A model generated the notes under the pieces. It had not been told where the DNA came from and did not search any database. It saw only the letters and a program-made list of their open reading frames with translations. This document shows, one piece after another, positions 54,779 through 64,000 of a DNA stretch of 64,000 nucleotides (position 1 is the stretch's first letter; every line of letters starts with the position of its first letter). The translations under genes and the position numbers were made by a program. Location of the stretch: NCBI GenBank assembly GCA_004102805.1, contig SCEG01000001.1:93462-157461 (forward strand), in the 5' to 3' direction. This DNA is from Muribaculaceae bacterium Isolate-002 (NCI) (GTDB taxonomy: Bacteria; Bacteroidota; Bacteroidia; Bacteroidales; Muribaculaceae).

Positions 54779-56068
54779 TTATTCTACACCTGATATAAAG
54801 GTTAATATTACGGTTTCTTCGTTGCCCTTATCGTCTATGACTGTCAAATGGAATTTGTGGATGTCATTGGGCGTCGGGCTGAGATTGAGCAGCGGGATGA
54901 ACGGAGTGAGGTTGAATGTCACCTCATTCTGTCCTCTGACATTGTCTCCTACAGGGAAGTTGAAGCCTTCAGGATCGCCGAGTGTCTGCTCGAGCTCGGG
55001 CGTAAGGTTGGCGAGATCGAATTCGGGAACGAGTCCTACGGAGCCGAGGAAGTCTTCAGTCAGATAATTCGATTCGATTTTTACTTTGAGGTTTGACATC
55101 GGATTGGCTGATTTAATGTTTACGCTGTAGTCGTTGCCCTCGACGGCTTCATTAACCTCTGTGAGAGAAATCTGTGTTTCGAATGTGAAAAATTCGTCCT
55201 TGGGATCGTCGGGATTGTCAGGCACATCAGGCTGGTCGGGAGTTTCGGGTCCTTCCTGTCCGGGACGGTCGCCTCCGATAACATCTTCATCGGGAGCCAC
55301 ATTCCCTTCGATTGTCTCGTCGATAGTCGACATGTCGATTGTGATGCCGTCGGTGATGTCGATATTGCCGCTTTCGTCAGGTATGGTGGGGTCGCCGCCC
55401 TTTACGCTGTATGTGATTATACGGTGCTGTCCGGCTTCCACATCAGTGTAGATTTTGCGGATTTCTTCATAATTGCCGCGTATGGTGCCAGAGAAGGTGG
55501 CTATGAGTGTCGAGCTGCCTTCGATTGCCTGGAAATATCCTGAACGGGTTTCTGTCGCTCCGAATTCGAGGCGGCCTTCGTCGTTGGCTATAACTGTCAC
55601 CTTGCAGTCATCTTCCATTATTTTTTTCAGGTCTTCTGAAAATCTGATTGATACCTTGATGTTTGAAAGTTTGCAGGTTACAGTTCCGGCATTGGTCAGC
55701 TGATTTTTGCTGATGTTGAATTTCTCGGAAGTGCCTTTGAAGTAGGGCGCGTCCCATGCCGCTTTCTCCTGATTGTGAGAGATTACATCGATTGTATAGC
55801 CTTCGCCCACGGGAAGTGTGACAATCTCGGGCATCTCGGCAAATTTCCACTGCTTGATGTTTTTTCCTTCGGAGTCATTGACTGTGACAATGAAATTGCT
55901 GACGTCAACGCCGGCTCTCTTTATCACATTCTCGGCGTTGGTGACGTCGATGGCCTCCATGCGCAATTGTCCTTCGCCGTCTTCTTTAGAGCCGGGAGTC
56001 CAGTTGTCATGACACGATGACATGAGGACAGTCGCAACTGCTAAAGTTGAAAATATCTTATATTTCAT
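54779..56068 (-). CDS. DUF4493 lipoprotein without PCMD (second gene)
   Basis: 429 residues. Lipobox LMSSCHDN. A DUF4493-type domain (about 20-245) is followed by an acidic, proline-rich linker (about 265-300, for example GPETPDQPDVPDNPDD), then a second beta domain (about 300-425). It lacks the PCMD of its neighbours. A smaller partner in a surface complex is plausible. It is 16 bases after the first gene. Confidence 0.75.
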   Translation of the reverse strand: MKYKIFSTLAVATVLMSSCHDNWTPGSKEDGEGQLRMEAIDVTNAENVIKRAGVDVSNFIVTVNDSEGKNIKQWKFAEMPEIVTLPVGEGYTIDVISHNQEKAAWDAPYFKGTSEKFNISKNQLTNAGTVTCKLSNIKVSIRFSEDLKKIMEDDCKVTVIANDEGRLEFGATETRSGYFQAIEGSSTLIATFSGTIRGNYEEIRKIYTDVEAGQHRIITYSVKGGDPTIPDESGNIDITDGITIDMSTIDETIEGNVAPDEDVIGGDRPGQEGPETPDQPDVPDNPDDPKDEFFTFETQISLTEVNEAVEGNDYSVNIKSANPMSNLKVKIESNYLTEDFLGSVGLVPEFDLANLTPELEQTLGDPEGFNFPVGDNVRGQNEVTFNLTPFIPLLNLSPTPNDIHKFHLTVIDDKGNEETVILTFISGVE

Positions 56069-56084
56069 ATTCGGTATTATCTGT

Positions 56085-58490
56085 TTAATAGTTTAACTTG
56101 ATGTCATCGATGTAGAGCTGACCTCCAACCGATTCGGTTTTTGCATTTGCTGCAAATGCGGGGAGTTTGAGATATGATTTTGAAGCTCCGCTGCTGTGTG
56201 CGGTTGATTTGAAAATCACCACAATCGTTGATGCTTTTGCTGCATTGGCGGAGTAGGAGAGGGGCAGGGAAATCTCAGTCCATGCACTTTTGTCTGTGCC
56301 GATGTTTACGGAGTTGGAAGCGAGAATATTGCCTGATGCGTCAAGCACACGCACTTCAGCGCTGCCGAAATCGTCGGATTTAGCTGCCTCATATTTTGCC
56401 TGAAATGTGAGCTCTGACGGGCGAGAGTTGAAGCCGTATCCGTAATCGGGCGCTTGTCCTACACTTTTGAATTTACCGAGATAGAGTTGTCCGGCAGTGA
56501 CGTTGTTTACGACGCTCCATTTGCCACCTGCGGTGTTGCCTGCTCCCCACCCGACTGTGCGGACTACGGCGCACTGGCCATTGACTCCGGTGGCCGGTTT
56601 CGTGCCTGAGGTTGTAGTGTATGCCGCTCCGACTCCTACGCTTGATGTCGTTTCTTCATTCATGGTGTCCCATACCTGCGGTGTGCCTTCGGCGTATGCG
56701 TAATAGAAGTCCCAGTTGCTGCCGCCATGTTCTCTCCACCAGCCCTCCAGGTCGGAATTGGGAAGCTGAGCCGCGGTTTCCGTAGTGATTTCGACTTTGG
56801 CTTTTTTACTGCCAATTGTTGCCATGACGGAGAGTGTCTTTCCGGCAGGAAGTCCGGAAATCCATGCTGACCCGTCGTCAGACAATGTGTGGTTTACGGC
56901 AGTGTAATCGGTGCCGTTTTCAGATATCTCGTATTTTACGGAAGATGCAGCGGATTCGATTTCTTCTTCGAAATATGTCGGAACGATGCGTGCGCGGGTG
57001 GCAAATATGTCGTTGGGCGACGATTCGATGGTGAAACCGCCTTTGGCGATCGTGATTTCATCGCTTGCTTTCTCTCCGGCAACGGCGCGCAGGGTCACTG
57101 TGGCGTCATTGGCGGGGATGCCGTCGATTTCAACAAGATAGTTGTTGTCAGATGTCGCGGTTACTTTAGTTATGTCTGTGTCGGTCCATGTGCCGCGGAT
57201 GTTCTTGTATTGGATCTTTACATTTTTAGCGATATCAGAGCCGTTGTAATTGAGGATTACCGACATAGATGTCATTCCGACGTTGGGTGTGACATCCTCT
57301 GACAGATTTATCACTATCGGCTCGACTTTTACGGTGAATGATACCGGGTCGCTGACTTTGTTGTAGTTGTCTTTGGCCGTGATGGTGAACGTGGTCAGAT
57401 TGTTGCTGCCTTCCATATATTTTATGAACGGAAGCACGCCTGTGAAGTCAATCTGAGCCATGCGGTCAATGTTGCCGAAAAGGCCTTTGACATCAAGACC
57501 GAGTGATTTGAGCTTGGACTGCTGTGCGGCTGTGGCTGTGGCGAGGTCGATTTCGCTGTACCAGCCCAGTTCGGCAAGCGATGTTGACTGCGTTGTCAAT
57601 GTCACCGATTTGATGCCGCCTTCGGCGTTGATGAAGAATAGGGGGCTGATCTCGCCTGACGCTCCTTCGATGATTTCGACGGGGACTTGATTGTCAAATC
57701 CTTGCGCGAGTATTTCCGGCGCGGGTGCGCTGAGTATGTCGTCGCTCAGATCGATGTATACATCCTCAATGTCAAGCATGTCGTCGTATGTTATGACAAG
57801 CTGGGCATCGCCGGCCTGACCGTTGTTGACGTCGACTGTCACTGTGTAATGATGGCGGGGCTCGGCAGTGAAGACGGCGGCTTCGAGTGTCGCACTGACT
57901 CCGTTGGGTTTTGTGACATCGGCTGTGACGGTCACTTTGCCGGAGCGGAGGTAGCCTGGACGTGTCTCCGTTGAGATGTAGTTGATGTAGTCACCGCCTT
58001 CGGCATGTGCCTGAAAGGAGTAGTTGGTGAAATATGAACGGAATGCTTCCGTTGTGGTGATGCTGACCATCGAGTTGGCGAGCGTAGCGTTGATTGACAC
58101 GGGTGTCACCTTGTTCTCCTTTACCGACAGCTGGGTCGCGCCGTAATAGTACGGCTTTTCAAATCCTTCGTCAGCTGCATCGCCATAGATGGCTTCTAGG
58201 GTGTAGGTGCCAACTTTGAACAATTCGTTGTTGTCGAAATCCGATATGGAATTCCATTCCTTAACAAAAGGACCATCGGTCGAGCTGAGCCGAAGCTTCA
58301 AATCATTTACCGAGACGGGATCTGCATCTCTTCCTGCGGTTGTAGAGCGCGAGGTTATCGCGTTCGCATCAAGGTCGAGTTGCGGAGCAATCTTGCCGGA
58401 AGAGCTTCCGCCAGGGTTGTAGTCGTCGCTACAGCTGCTTGCGGCAGCAATGAGCATTGCCGACGACAACACACCATAAATTAACTTCAT
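56085..58490 (-). CDS. DUF4493 lipoprotein with PCMD-like domain (first gene)
   Basis: 801 residues. Lipobox AASSCSDD with Cys near 20. A DUF4493-type region (about 30-250), repeated immunoglobulin/Fn3-like segments (about 280-560), and a C-terminal PCMD-like domain (about 565-801; QLPNSDLEGW to LYIDDIKLNY). It is the first gene of the three-gene operon. Its N-terminal region resembles the other two, suggesting duplication. Confidence 0.8.
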   Translation of the reverse strand: MKLIYGVLSSAMLIAAASSCSDDYNPGGSSSGKIAPQLDLDANAITSRSTTAGRDADPVSVNDLKLRLSSTDGPFVKEWNSISDFDNNELFKVGTYTLEAIYGDAADEGFEKPYYYGATQLSVKENKVTPVSINATLANSMVSITTTEAFRSYFTNYSFQAHAEGGDYINYISTETRPGYLRSGKVTVTADVTKPNGVSATLEAAVFTAEPRHHYTVTVDVNNGQAGDAQLVITYDDMLDIEDVYIDLSDDILSAPAPEILAQGFDNQVPVEIIEGASGEISPLFFINAEGGIKSVTLTTQSTSLAELGWYSEIDLATATAAQQSKLKSLGLDVKGLFGNIDRMAQIDFTGVLPFIKYMEGSNNLTTFTITAKDNYNKVSDPVSFTVKVEPIVINLSEDVTPNVGMTSMSVILNYNGSDIAKNVKIQYKNIRGTWTDTDITKVTATSDNNYLVEIDGIPANDATVTLRAVAGEKASDEITIAKGGFTIESSPNDIFATRARIVPTYFEEEIESAASSVKYEISENGTDYTAVNHTLSDDGSAWISGLPAGKTLSVMATIGSKKAKVEITTETAAQLPNSDLEGWWREHGGSNWDFYYAYAEGTPQVWDTMNEETTSSVGVGAAYTTTSGTKPATGVNGQCAVVRTVGWGAGNTAGGKWSVVNNVTAGQLYLGKFKSVGQAPDYGYGFNSRPSELTFQAKYEAAKSDDFGSAEVRVLDASGNILASNSVNIGTDKSAWTEISLPLSYSANAAKASTIVVIFKSTAHSSGASKSYLKLPAFAANAKTESVGGQLYIDDIKLNY

Positions 58491-58578
58491 AACTGTTTAT
58501 TTAAATGTTACTATATTTGCCTAATCCTGAAATCTTTGTAGAATTTGCACCAAGTTGTTGACAAGCACAAAATTGTCC

Positions 58579-58609
58579 CAAAAGTATGAAAATTTCTTAA
58601 AATTTGCAA
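58579..58609 (-). promoter_or_regulatory. Promoter of the DUF4493 operon
   Basis: Minus strand TTG (58607-58609), 20 bases, TACTTTTG (58579-58586): full -7 match, about 89 bases before the first ATG. Confidence 0.65.
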
Positions 58610-58678
58610 TATTTTTGGCGCATTTCTATCAATGAGTCCAATATTGACGGCAATTTTCCAAATCTGAGAAATGAAAAA

Positions 58679-58714
58679 CGGCCGTGAAGACTGTCATCAC
58701 AGTCTTCACGGCCG
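58679..58714 (-). terminator. Intrinsic terminator after trxA
   Basis: Perfect 16-bp stem (58679-58694 with 58699-58714), 4-base loop, and a U5 run on the minus strand, 22 bases past the trxA stop. Confidence 0.92.
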
Positions 58715-58735
58715 GAATATGCTTAGATCTCTGTA

Positions 58736-59059
58736 TTACAGCGCTAACAGTTCTTCGATTTTGCTTTTCAGGCTATCTTTCGACTGTGAGCCGACAAGAC
58801 GGATGGATGTCTTTTCGCCATTCTTGAAAAAAAGAATGGTCGGGAGTGACATCACGCGGTTGGCTGATGCAAATTCTCCCTCTTCGTCAACGTTATATTT
58901 TCCGATGACTGCCTTGTCGGCGTATTCTTCAGCCAGTTCGTCGACAATCGGTGCCATGCCGACGCAAGGGCCGCACCATGTCGCCCAAAAGTCGATTACT
59001 ACCGGTTTGCCCGATGCAATAGTCTCTTCAACATTGCTGTCAGTAAATTTAAATGCCAT
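58736..59059 (-). CDS. trxA: Thioredoxin
   Basis: 107 residues, cytoplasmic. The redox motif is WCGPC with Cys29 and Cys32, with the cis-Pro loop MSLPTILFF. It reduces disulfides in ribonucleotide reductase and others using thioredoxin reductase. It is 18 bases after dnaE and shares its transcript. Confidence 0.97.
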   Translation of the reverse strand: MAFKFTDSNVEETIASGKPVVIDFWATWCGPCVGMAPIVDELAEEYADKAVIGKYNVDEEGEFASANRVMSLPTILFFKNGEKTSIRLVGSQSKDSLKSKIEELLAL

Positions 59060-59077
59060 AATTCTATTTTTTATAAT

Positions 59078-62000
59078 TTAGTTAAACGAATATTCTATAT
59101 TCAGGTCGTCAAGCAGAGTGGCGAGTTTGCGGTTGATGGGTATGCGCAGGTCGGAGCTCATCATGATCGCCCTGTTTGCCTCGCCGTCAAACAGCTTGAA
59201 GTTAAGAGAGCCACGGTCGGTTGTCGAGTCGTTGATATGCTCGAGAAGGGTGTCGATAAGCGCGTCGTTGACATCAGATTTGTCGAGTGTTATAGTGATT
59301 GAGTTTATCAGATGACCCTTCATTTCGGAAAGGAGTCTGATGTCGGCGATTTTAAAACGCAGTTCGCCGTTATAGCCTTTGGCGTAGCGGCCGGTGACGT
59401 AGACAGGCGTCCCTATTTTTCCGAAATTGGCAAATTTGATATAGTCCTGTCCGAACAGCATGAGTTCTGCCGAGCCTGTGTAATCCTCTATCTTCAGGCG
59501 GCCGTACATGTCGCCTTTCTTTGACGGACGCTCTTCAAACGATATCACCATGCCGCCTAAAGTCATGTCGCGGTCCTCCACTGCGTCGGTCTTTTCAGCA
59601 AAGTCTTTCAACGATGTGTTGCAGCCGTGGGTCAGTTCCATATAATATGGGTCAAGAGGATGAGCCGAGAGATACATACCCACAAGATCGCGCTCTTTTT
59701 CCAGGCGCACTACGTCGAACCAGGGTACGGCGGGGCGTATCGGCGGCCGTCCGGCGGTGTTGAGTGATATATCTTCGTCGCCGAAGAGCGATGCTGTCTG
59801 ATCCTGGCTCGCTTTCTGGTAAAGCTGTCCGTAGCGCAGCAGCAGTTCGGAGAGGCTTTCATCCTTGTTGTTCTTCTCAAACAGATCTTCGCGCTGCAGG
59901 CCCTCGAAGCAGTCAAACGCTCCGGCAAGAGCCAGAGACTCGAAGGTGCGGCGGTTGAGAGTGGCGAGTGGCACGCGCTCCACAAAATCGTAGATGGAAG
60001 TGAACGGGCCGCCTTGTGCGCGTGTCTCGATAATAACATCGGCAACATTTTCGCCTACACCTTTTATTGCGGCAAGTCCGAAGCGTATATCTCCCTTTGC
60101 GTTCACACCGAAGTCACCGAAACTTTCATTGACGTCAGGGCCTTTGACCTGTATGTGCAGCGATTTGCACTCGTCCATGAAGTTGGTGAGCTTGGTGATG
60201 TCGTTGCGGTTGCGGCTGAGCACTGCGGCCATGTATTCCGCAGGATAGTTGGCTTTGAGGTAAGCGGTCTGGAATGCAACCCAGCTGTAGCATGTGGCAT
60301 GGCTTTTGTTGAATGCGTATGACGCGAATTTCTCCCAGTCGGCCCATATCTTTTCAAGTACTTCCTGATTGTGACCGTTGGCAGTGCCTCCTTCGATGAA
60401 TTTGCCTTTGAGCTCGTTCATCTTGTCGATCATTTTCTTACCCATCGCTTTTCGCAGTGTATCGCTCTGGCCGCGGGTGAAGTTGGCAAGAAGTCGTGAC
60501 AGAAGCATGACCTGCTCCTGGTAGACGGTGACGCCATACGTATCCTTAAGATACTTTTCCATTACCGGAATGTCGTAGGTGATGGGCGATTTGCCGTGCT
60601 TTCTTGCGATGAAGTCGGGAATATAATCCATTGGGCCGGGACGGTAGAGGGCATTCATCGCAATGAGGTCTTCGAATGTCGACGGTTGCAGCTCGCGAAG
60701 ATATTTCTGCATGCCTGCCGACTCAAACTGGAATGTTCCGGTGGTGCGTCCATCGCAATAAAGCTGATATGTCTTGGGGTCGTCGATAGGCGCATTGTCT
60801 ATGTCAAGGTCGATGCCGCGGGTGAGCTTGATGTTTTTGACGGCGTCTTTTATGATTGAAAGGGTCTTCAGTCCGAGGAAGTCCATTTTGATAAGTCCTG
60901 TTTCCTCGATTACGCGCCCTTCATATTGCGTTACAAGCACACGCCCGTCGGTCTTGTCGATGGCGGTGCTGACCGGAACCCAGTCAGTCACATCGTCGCG
61001 GCAGATGATTACGCCGCAGGCATGCACGCCGGTGTTCCTGACGTTGCCTTCGAGCTGTTCGGCATATCGTAAAGTCTCCTTGATGGTTTCGTTGCCGTTC
61101 TGCAGTTCGGTTTTGAATTCCGGCACATGCTCGTAACAGTTCTTGAGTGTGGCGGAAAGTTCTTTGCCGTTGACTTCGGGCATGTGGCGCGGTATCATTT
61201 TTGTCAGTCGGTCGCTTTCGGAAAGAGGCAGGTCCTCGACGCGTGCCACATCCTTGATGGCGGATTTTGCCGCCATGGTGCCGTAGGTGATGATATGCGC
61301 CACTTTCTCCTCGCCATATTTCTCGGTTACATATTTTAATACGCGCGCGCGCCCGTCGTCGTCGAAGTCGATATCGATATCAGGAAGCGATATGCGGTCG
61401 GGGTTTAGAAAACGTTCGAAAAGCAGGTCGTATTTTACAGGATCGATCTGTGTTATGCCGAGGCAATAGGCCACAGCTGAACCGGCGGCTGATCCACGGC
61501 CCGGGCCTACGCTGACGTCGAGTCGGGTTCTTGCCACATTGATGAAATCCTGCACGATGAGGAAGTATCCGGGGAAACCCATCGTTTTCATGATGTGCAG
61601 CTCGAATTTGATACGTTCCTTGAGTTCGTCGTCAAGGTCTTTGCCATATCGGCGTTCTGCGCCTTCGTAGGCAAGTTTGGCGAGATAGTCGGCTTCAAAC
61701 TTTATGCGGTAGAGTTTGTCGTAGCCACCGAGTTTCTTTATCTTGGATTCGGCCTCTTCGGGTGAGAGCACAACATTGCCGTTCTCGTCGCGTGTGAATT
61801 CATCGAAAAGATCCTGTTCGGAGAGTCGTTGGCGGTATTCTTCTTCAGTGCCGAATTCCTCTGGAATTTCGAAAAACGGCATGATGGGGGAGTGGTCGAT
61901 GTCGTATGTCTCTACCTTTTCTAATATCTCGACTGTGTTTGACAGTGCTTCGGGCACATCCTTGAACAGTTCGTTCATCTCCGCCTGGGTTTTCATCCAC

Positions 62001-62872
62001 TCCTGTTTTGAATAGAGCATGCGGCCTTCGTCGGAAAGTTTTTTTCCTGTCGATACGCAGATCAGACGTTCGTGTGCCTCGGCATCGCTTTCGTTGACAA
62101 AATGGACGTCGTTGGTGCATACGAGTTTTATGTCATATTTGCGCGCTATGCGTATCAATTCCGGATTTATCCGCTCCTGTATCTCGAATACGGAGTGATT
62201 GGCGCGCGGCACAGTGGCTTTGTGTCGCTGAAGCTCTATATAATAGTCCTCTCCAAACACGCTTTTGAACCACTGTGCCTGACGTTCGGCTTCCTCAATC
62301 TCGCCGGCCTGTATCAGTCGGGGCAACTCGCCGCCAAGACAGGCTGAGCATACGATGAGACCTTCGTGATGTTTTTCGAGTTCATGTTTGTCGGTTCGCG
62401 GGTGGGAGTAAAATCCTTCGGTCCAGGCTTTGGATACGAGCTTTATCAGATTGTGATAGCCGACGGCGTTTTTAGCCAAAACGACAAGGTGCCGTCCGGT
62501 ATCGCGTTTGTCGGTATGCTCGGTCAGAATTGTGTTTGCCACATACATCTCGCAACCGAATATCGGTTTGAAGGCTATTTTGTGTTTCAGCTTTGCGATA
62601 TCCTTGTCTAATGAAGCAGTTTTCTCGGTGTCCGCTGCCGCTTCAGCTTCCTCTCTCTGCTTTTCGAGTTTGGATAGCTCGCCTTTGAGTTTGCCTTTTT
62701 TCTTTTTTATATAATTGAACATCTCCTTTACTCCGAACATGTTTCCGTGGTCGGTGAGTGCCAGTCCCGGCATTCCGTCGGAAATGGCTTTGTCGACCAA
62801 GGCATTGATTGATGCCTGGCCGTCAAGAACGGAGTATTGAGAGTGAACGTGTAAATGAATAAACGGTTCCAT
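59078..62872 (-). CDS. dnaE: DNA polymerase III alpha subunit
   Basis: 1264 residues. The PHP domain (HLHVHSQYSVLDGQAS, residues 6-21; LTDHGNMFG) starts the protein; the polymerase core has GPGRGSAAGS and catalytic acidic motif PDIDIDFDDDGR, then a fingers region (TYGVTVYQEQVM) and a C-terminal OB domain (about 1075-1150; TLGGMVISFEERPSK). This is the replicative polymerase. Residues about 77-95 form a charged coiled-coil insert (KLEKQREEAEAAADTEK). Confidence 0.97.
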   Translation of the reverse strand: MEPFIHLHVHSQYSVLDGQASINALVDKAISDGMPGLALTDHGNMFGVKEMFNYIKKKKGKLKGELSKLEKQREEAEAAADTEKTASLDKDIAKLKHKIAFKPIFGCEMYVANTILTEHTDKRDTGRHLVVLAKNAVGYHNLIKLVSKAWTEGFYSHPRTDKHELEKHHEGLIVCSACLGGELPRLIQAGEIEEAERQAQWFKSVFGEDYYIELQRHKATVPRANHSVFEIQERINPELIRIARKYDIKLVCTNDVHFVNESDAEAHERLICVSTGKKLSDEGRMLYSKQEWMKTQAEMNELFKDVPEALSNTVEILEKVETYDIDHSPIMPFFEIPEEFGTEEEYRQRLSEQDLFDEFTRDENGNVVLSPEEAESKIKKLGGYDKLYRIKFEADYLAKLAYEGAERRYGKDLDDELKERIKFELHIMKTMGFPGYFLIVQDFINVARTRLDVSVGPGRGSAAGSAVAYCLGITQIDPVKYDLLFERFLNPDRISLPDIDIDFDDDGRARVLKYVTEKYGEEKVAHIITYGTMAAKSAIKDVARVEDLPLSESDRLTKMIPRHMPEVNGKELSATLKNCYEHVPEFKTELQNGNETIKETLRYAEQLEGNVRNTGVHACGVIICRDDVTDWVPVSTAIDKTDGRVLVTQYEGRVIEETGLIKMDFLGLKTLSIIKDAVKNIKLTRGIDLDIDNAPIDDPKTYQLYCDGRTTGTFQFESAGMQKYLRELQPSTFEDLIAMNALYRPGPMDYIPDFIARKHGKSPITYDIPVMEKYLKDTYGVTVYQEQVMLLSRLLANFTRGQSDTLRKAMGKKMIDKMNELKGKFIEGGTANGHNQEVLEKIWADWEKFASYAFNKSHATCYSWVAFQTAYLKANYPAEYMAAVLSRNRNDITKLTNFMDECKSLHIQVKGPDVNESFGDFGVNAKGDIRFGLAAIKGVGENVADVIIETRAQGGPFTSIYDFVERVPLATLNRRTFESLALAGAFDCFEGLQREDLFEKNNKDESLSELLLRYGQLYQKASQDQTASLFGDEDISLNTAGRPPIRPAVPWFDVVRLEKERDLVGMYLSAHPLDPYYMELTHGCNTSLKDFAEKTDAVEDRDMTLGGMVISFEERPSKKGDMYGRLKIEDYTGSAELMLFGQDYIKFANFGKIGTPVYVTGRYAKGYNGELRFKIADIRLLSEMKGHLINSITITLDKSDVNDALIDTLLEHINDSTTDRGSLNFKLFDGEANRAIMMSSDLRIPINRKLATLLDDLNIEYSFN

Positions 62873-63204
62873 ATAAATTTCCTTATATATTTAAGGTGTG
62901 GCGGGAGAGTGAAAAACTATTTCCCAAAATTACAAATTATATTTCATAGCCCCAACAGACGGAAAAATTAATTATGAACAAATTTGCTGTTTATAGCTGT
63001 GGGTTGAGTGTGGGTTGAGTGGCGGTGGGGCGTGGATGCGCTGATGTTTCGGGTTGGTGGTGCATTGGGGGGTGTGAAAATCGTGTTGTGGAGTGAACTT
63101 TTTTTGATGAGATATAAACGGGTGTGTTGCAGTCGGTTGGCGTGGATTTTAAGGGTTTTTGAGGAGGTTTAGGTAAAATTTTTCCGAAAAAAGTTGTAAA
63201 AATA
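62873..63204. other. Intergenic region between dnaE and the rRNA promoters
   Basis: It holds the dnaE promoter (62925-62955) near dnaE. The rest, about 63000-63180, has a G/T-rich strand (many GGTG and GTTG runs) with no gene or hairpin that I recognise. Confidence 0.5.
62925..62955 (-). promoter_or_regulatory. Promoter of dnaE-trxA
   Basis: Minus strand TTG (62953-62955), 20 bases, TAATTTTG (62925-62932), a full -7 match with ideal spacing, about 53 bases before the ATG. Confidence 0.72.
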
Positions 63205-63236
63205 TTTGGTGGGTAAATAAAAAGTGCATACCTTTG
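63205..63236 (+). promoter_or_regulatory. rRNA operon promoter P1
   Basis: TTTG (63205-63208), 20 bases, TACCTTTG (63229-63236), after an A-rich tract resembling an UP element. Confidence 0.78.
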
Positions 63237-63237
63237 C

Positions 63238-63266
63238 GCTCGCTTTCGGGAAGCAAGCGAGCTTCC
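63238..63266 (+). promoter_or_regulatory. Overlapping alternative hairpins at the P1 transcript start
   Basis: GCTCGCTT (63238-63245) can pair with AAGCGAGC (63255-63262), while GGAAGC (63249-63254) can pair with GCTTCC (63261-63266). The two stems share bases and exclude each other, an attenuator-like layout. Confidence 0.4.
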
Positions 63267-63361
63267 GGCCTGCGGGCGGCGAAGGCGCGGCGGCCATAGG
63301 CTGCTGCGGCGGAGAGACTGCGGGCGACGAAAACAGACTGCAAAAAAAAGTTGAAGAAAAA

Positions 63362-63393
63362 TTTGGAGGTTACAAATTTTCTTCTTACCTTTG
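63362..63393 (+). promoter_or_regulatory. rRNA operon promoter P2
   Basis: TTTG (63362-63365), 20 bases, TACCTTTG (63386-63393): identical -7 box and spacing to P1, 157 bases further on, with a matching A-rich upstream tract. Confidence 0.8.
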
Positions 63394-63664
63394 CAAAGTT
63401 TTTCCGCCTCACGAAAACGGAAGGCCGCAGGGTCTGACGGAAGCGGGACGGGAAATCCCCGAGAACATTGAAAGACTTACAATAGACAAAGACAAGAAAG
63501 TACAAGAGCTAATAAAAGAGACCGGCTCTTTCGCAAGAGAGAATGCCGGTGTCAATTCCTGAAACGACCCTTTGGCCGGGCGACCGGCCGCAAGAAAGGT
63601 ATCCGGGACGACGGCGTTGTCGAAGGTCATGCGACTTTACAAGAAAATAAAGAAACAAGATACA
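63394..63664 (+). other. rRNA operon leader
   Basis: Transcribed leader between P2 and 16S. It contains the CATTGAAAGACTTACAATAG segment typical of Bacteroidales rRNA leaders and GC-rich hairpin segments near 63570-63600 likely used for RNase III processing. Open frames here are not supported as genes. Confidence 0.6.
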
Positions 63665-64000
63665 ACAACGAAGAGTTTGATCCTGGCTCAGGATGAACGC
63701 TAGCGACAGGCTTAACACATGCAAGTCGAGGGGCAGCGGGATTGAAGCTTGCTTCAATTGCCGGCGACCGGCGCACGGGTGAGTAACACGTATGCAACCT
63801 GCCCGTCACAGGGGAATAACCGGAAGAAATTCCGACTAATTCCGCGTAACACCTTTGTAAGGCATCTTATAGAGGTCAAAGGAGCAATCCGGTGGCGGAT
63901 GGGCATGCGGCGCATTAGCTAGTCGGCGGGGTAACGGCCCACCGAGGCGACGATGCGTAGGGGTTCTGAGAGGAAGGTCCCCCACACTGGTACTGAGACA
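63665..64000 (+). rRNA. rrs: 16S ribosomal RNA, 5' part (truncated by window)
   Basis: AGAGTTTGATCCTGGCTCAG is visible at about 63672, and the conserved ACTGAGACA near the right edge and the CGGCGGGGTAACGGCCCACC stretch place it. Start position set by alignment to the E. coli 5' end. About 336 bases are present; the gene continues beyond the window. The V1-V2 sequence fits Bacteroidales, likely Muribaculaceae. Confidence 0.97.

Noticed and set aside
63224..63562. 112-residue frame in the rRNA leader
   Set aside because: It covers both rRNA promoter regions and the leader, with unnatural composition; the region is explained by rRNA transcription.

Overview
The window looks like a chromosomal segment of a gut Bacteroidales bacterium, most plausibly Muribaculaceae. 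Four things point there. Several promoters have the Bacteroidetes form (TTTG or TTG, 19-22 bases, TAnnTTTG). Family content is typical: DUF4493 lipoproteins, a DUF4827 lipoprotein, TonB-dependent receptors, a DUF6377 sensor, an HU/SPOR protein and the order purH-mreBCD-mrdA-rodA. The amylase ends in a type IX secretion (T9SS) sorting domain. The 5' end of a 16S rRNA gene lies at the right edge. Genus-level assignment is inference from memory of the 16S and gene families, not from a search.

Layout. 1-2.5 kb: end of a surface-glycan locus (GT8 fragment, TupA-like ATP-grasp, a glycosyltransferase, a small unknown protein). 2.7-7.2 kb: rubrerythrin, ZIP transporter, glutamine synthetase, a CBM9-like protein and a LysE-type exporter. 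7.4-10.1 kb: secreted GH13 amylase. 10.4-17.8 kb: one leftward cell-shape operon, purH-mreB-mreC-mreD-mrdA-rodA. 18-23.7 kb: flavodoxin, ogt, then DHH phosphoesterase-DUF4827-glmM, a C40 peptidase and rpmH (too short for usual ORF cut-offs). 23.8-25.6 kb: HAD phosphatase and DegT sugar aminotransferase. 25.7-30.9 kb: TonB receptor, a MetE-like protein lacking its zinc ligands, and a GH29 fucosidase.

31-36.5 kb is the most accessory part. A two-component system (response regulator and histidine kinase) diverges from an outer-membrane receptor, and the shared intergenic region carries two near-perfect 18-base direct repeats 22 bases apart, probably regulator sites. Downstream lie an IS982-type transposase remnant and the C-terminal stump of a GH38-type enzyme, a decayed locus closed by a 21-bp perfect hairpin. 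36.5-44.3 kb: SDR-rsgA, a DUF2582 protein, a TPR protein, the HU/SPOR protein with a near-leaderless promoter, a nitroreductase-DUF2520-KdsC-like-Maf operon and an unknown ATP-grasp-like protein. 44.4-52.2 kb: mutL, a DUF6377 sensor facing an AraC regulator, and an LptF/G-type permease with ribBA.

52.6-58.5 kb is a three-gene operon of large surface lipoproteins (DUF4493; two also end in a PCMD-like carbohydrate domain), the best candidate here for an uncharacterised system. It is followed by dnaE-trxA (leftward) and, at 63.2-64 kb, tandem rRNA promoters, a long leader and the start of 16S rRNA. No CRISPR array, intact insertion sequence or tRNA gene was recognised.
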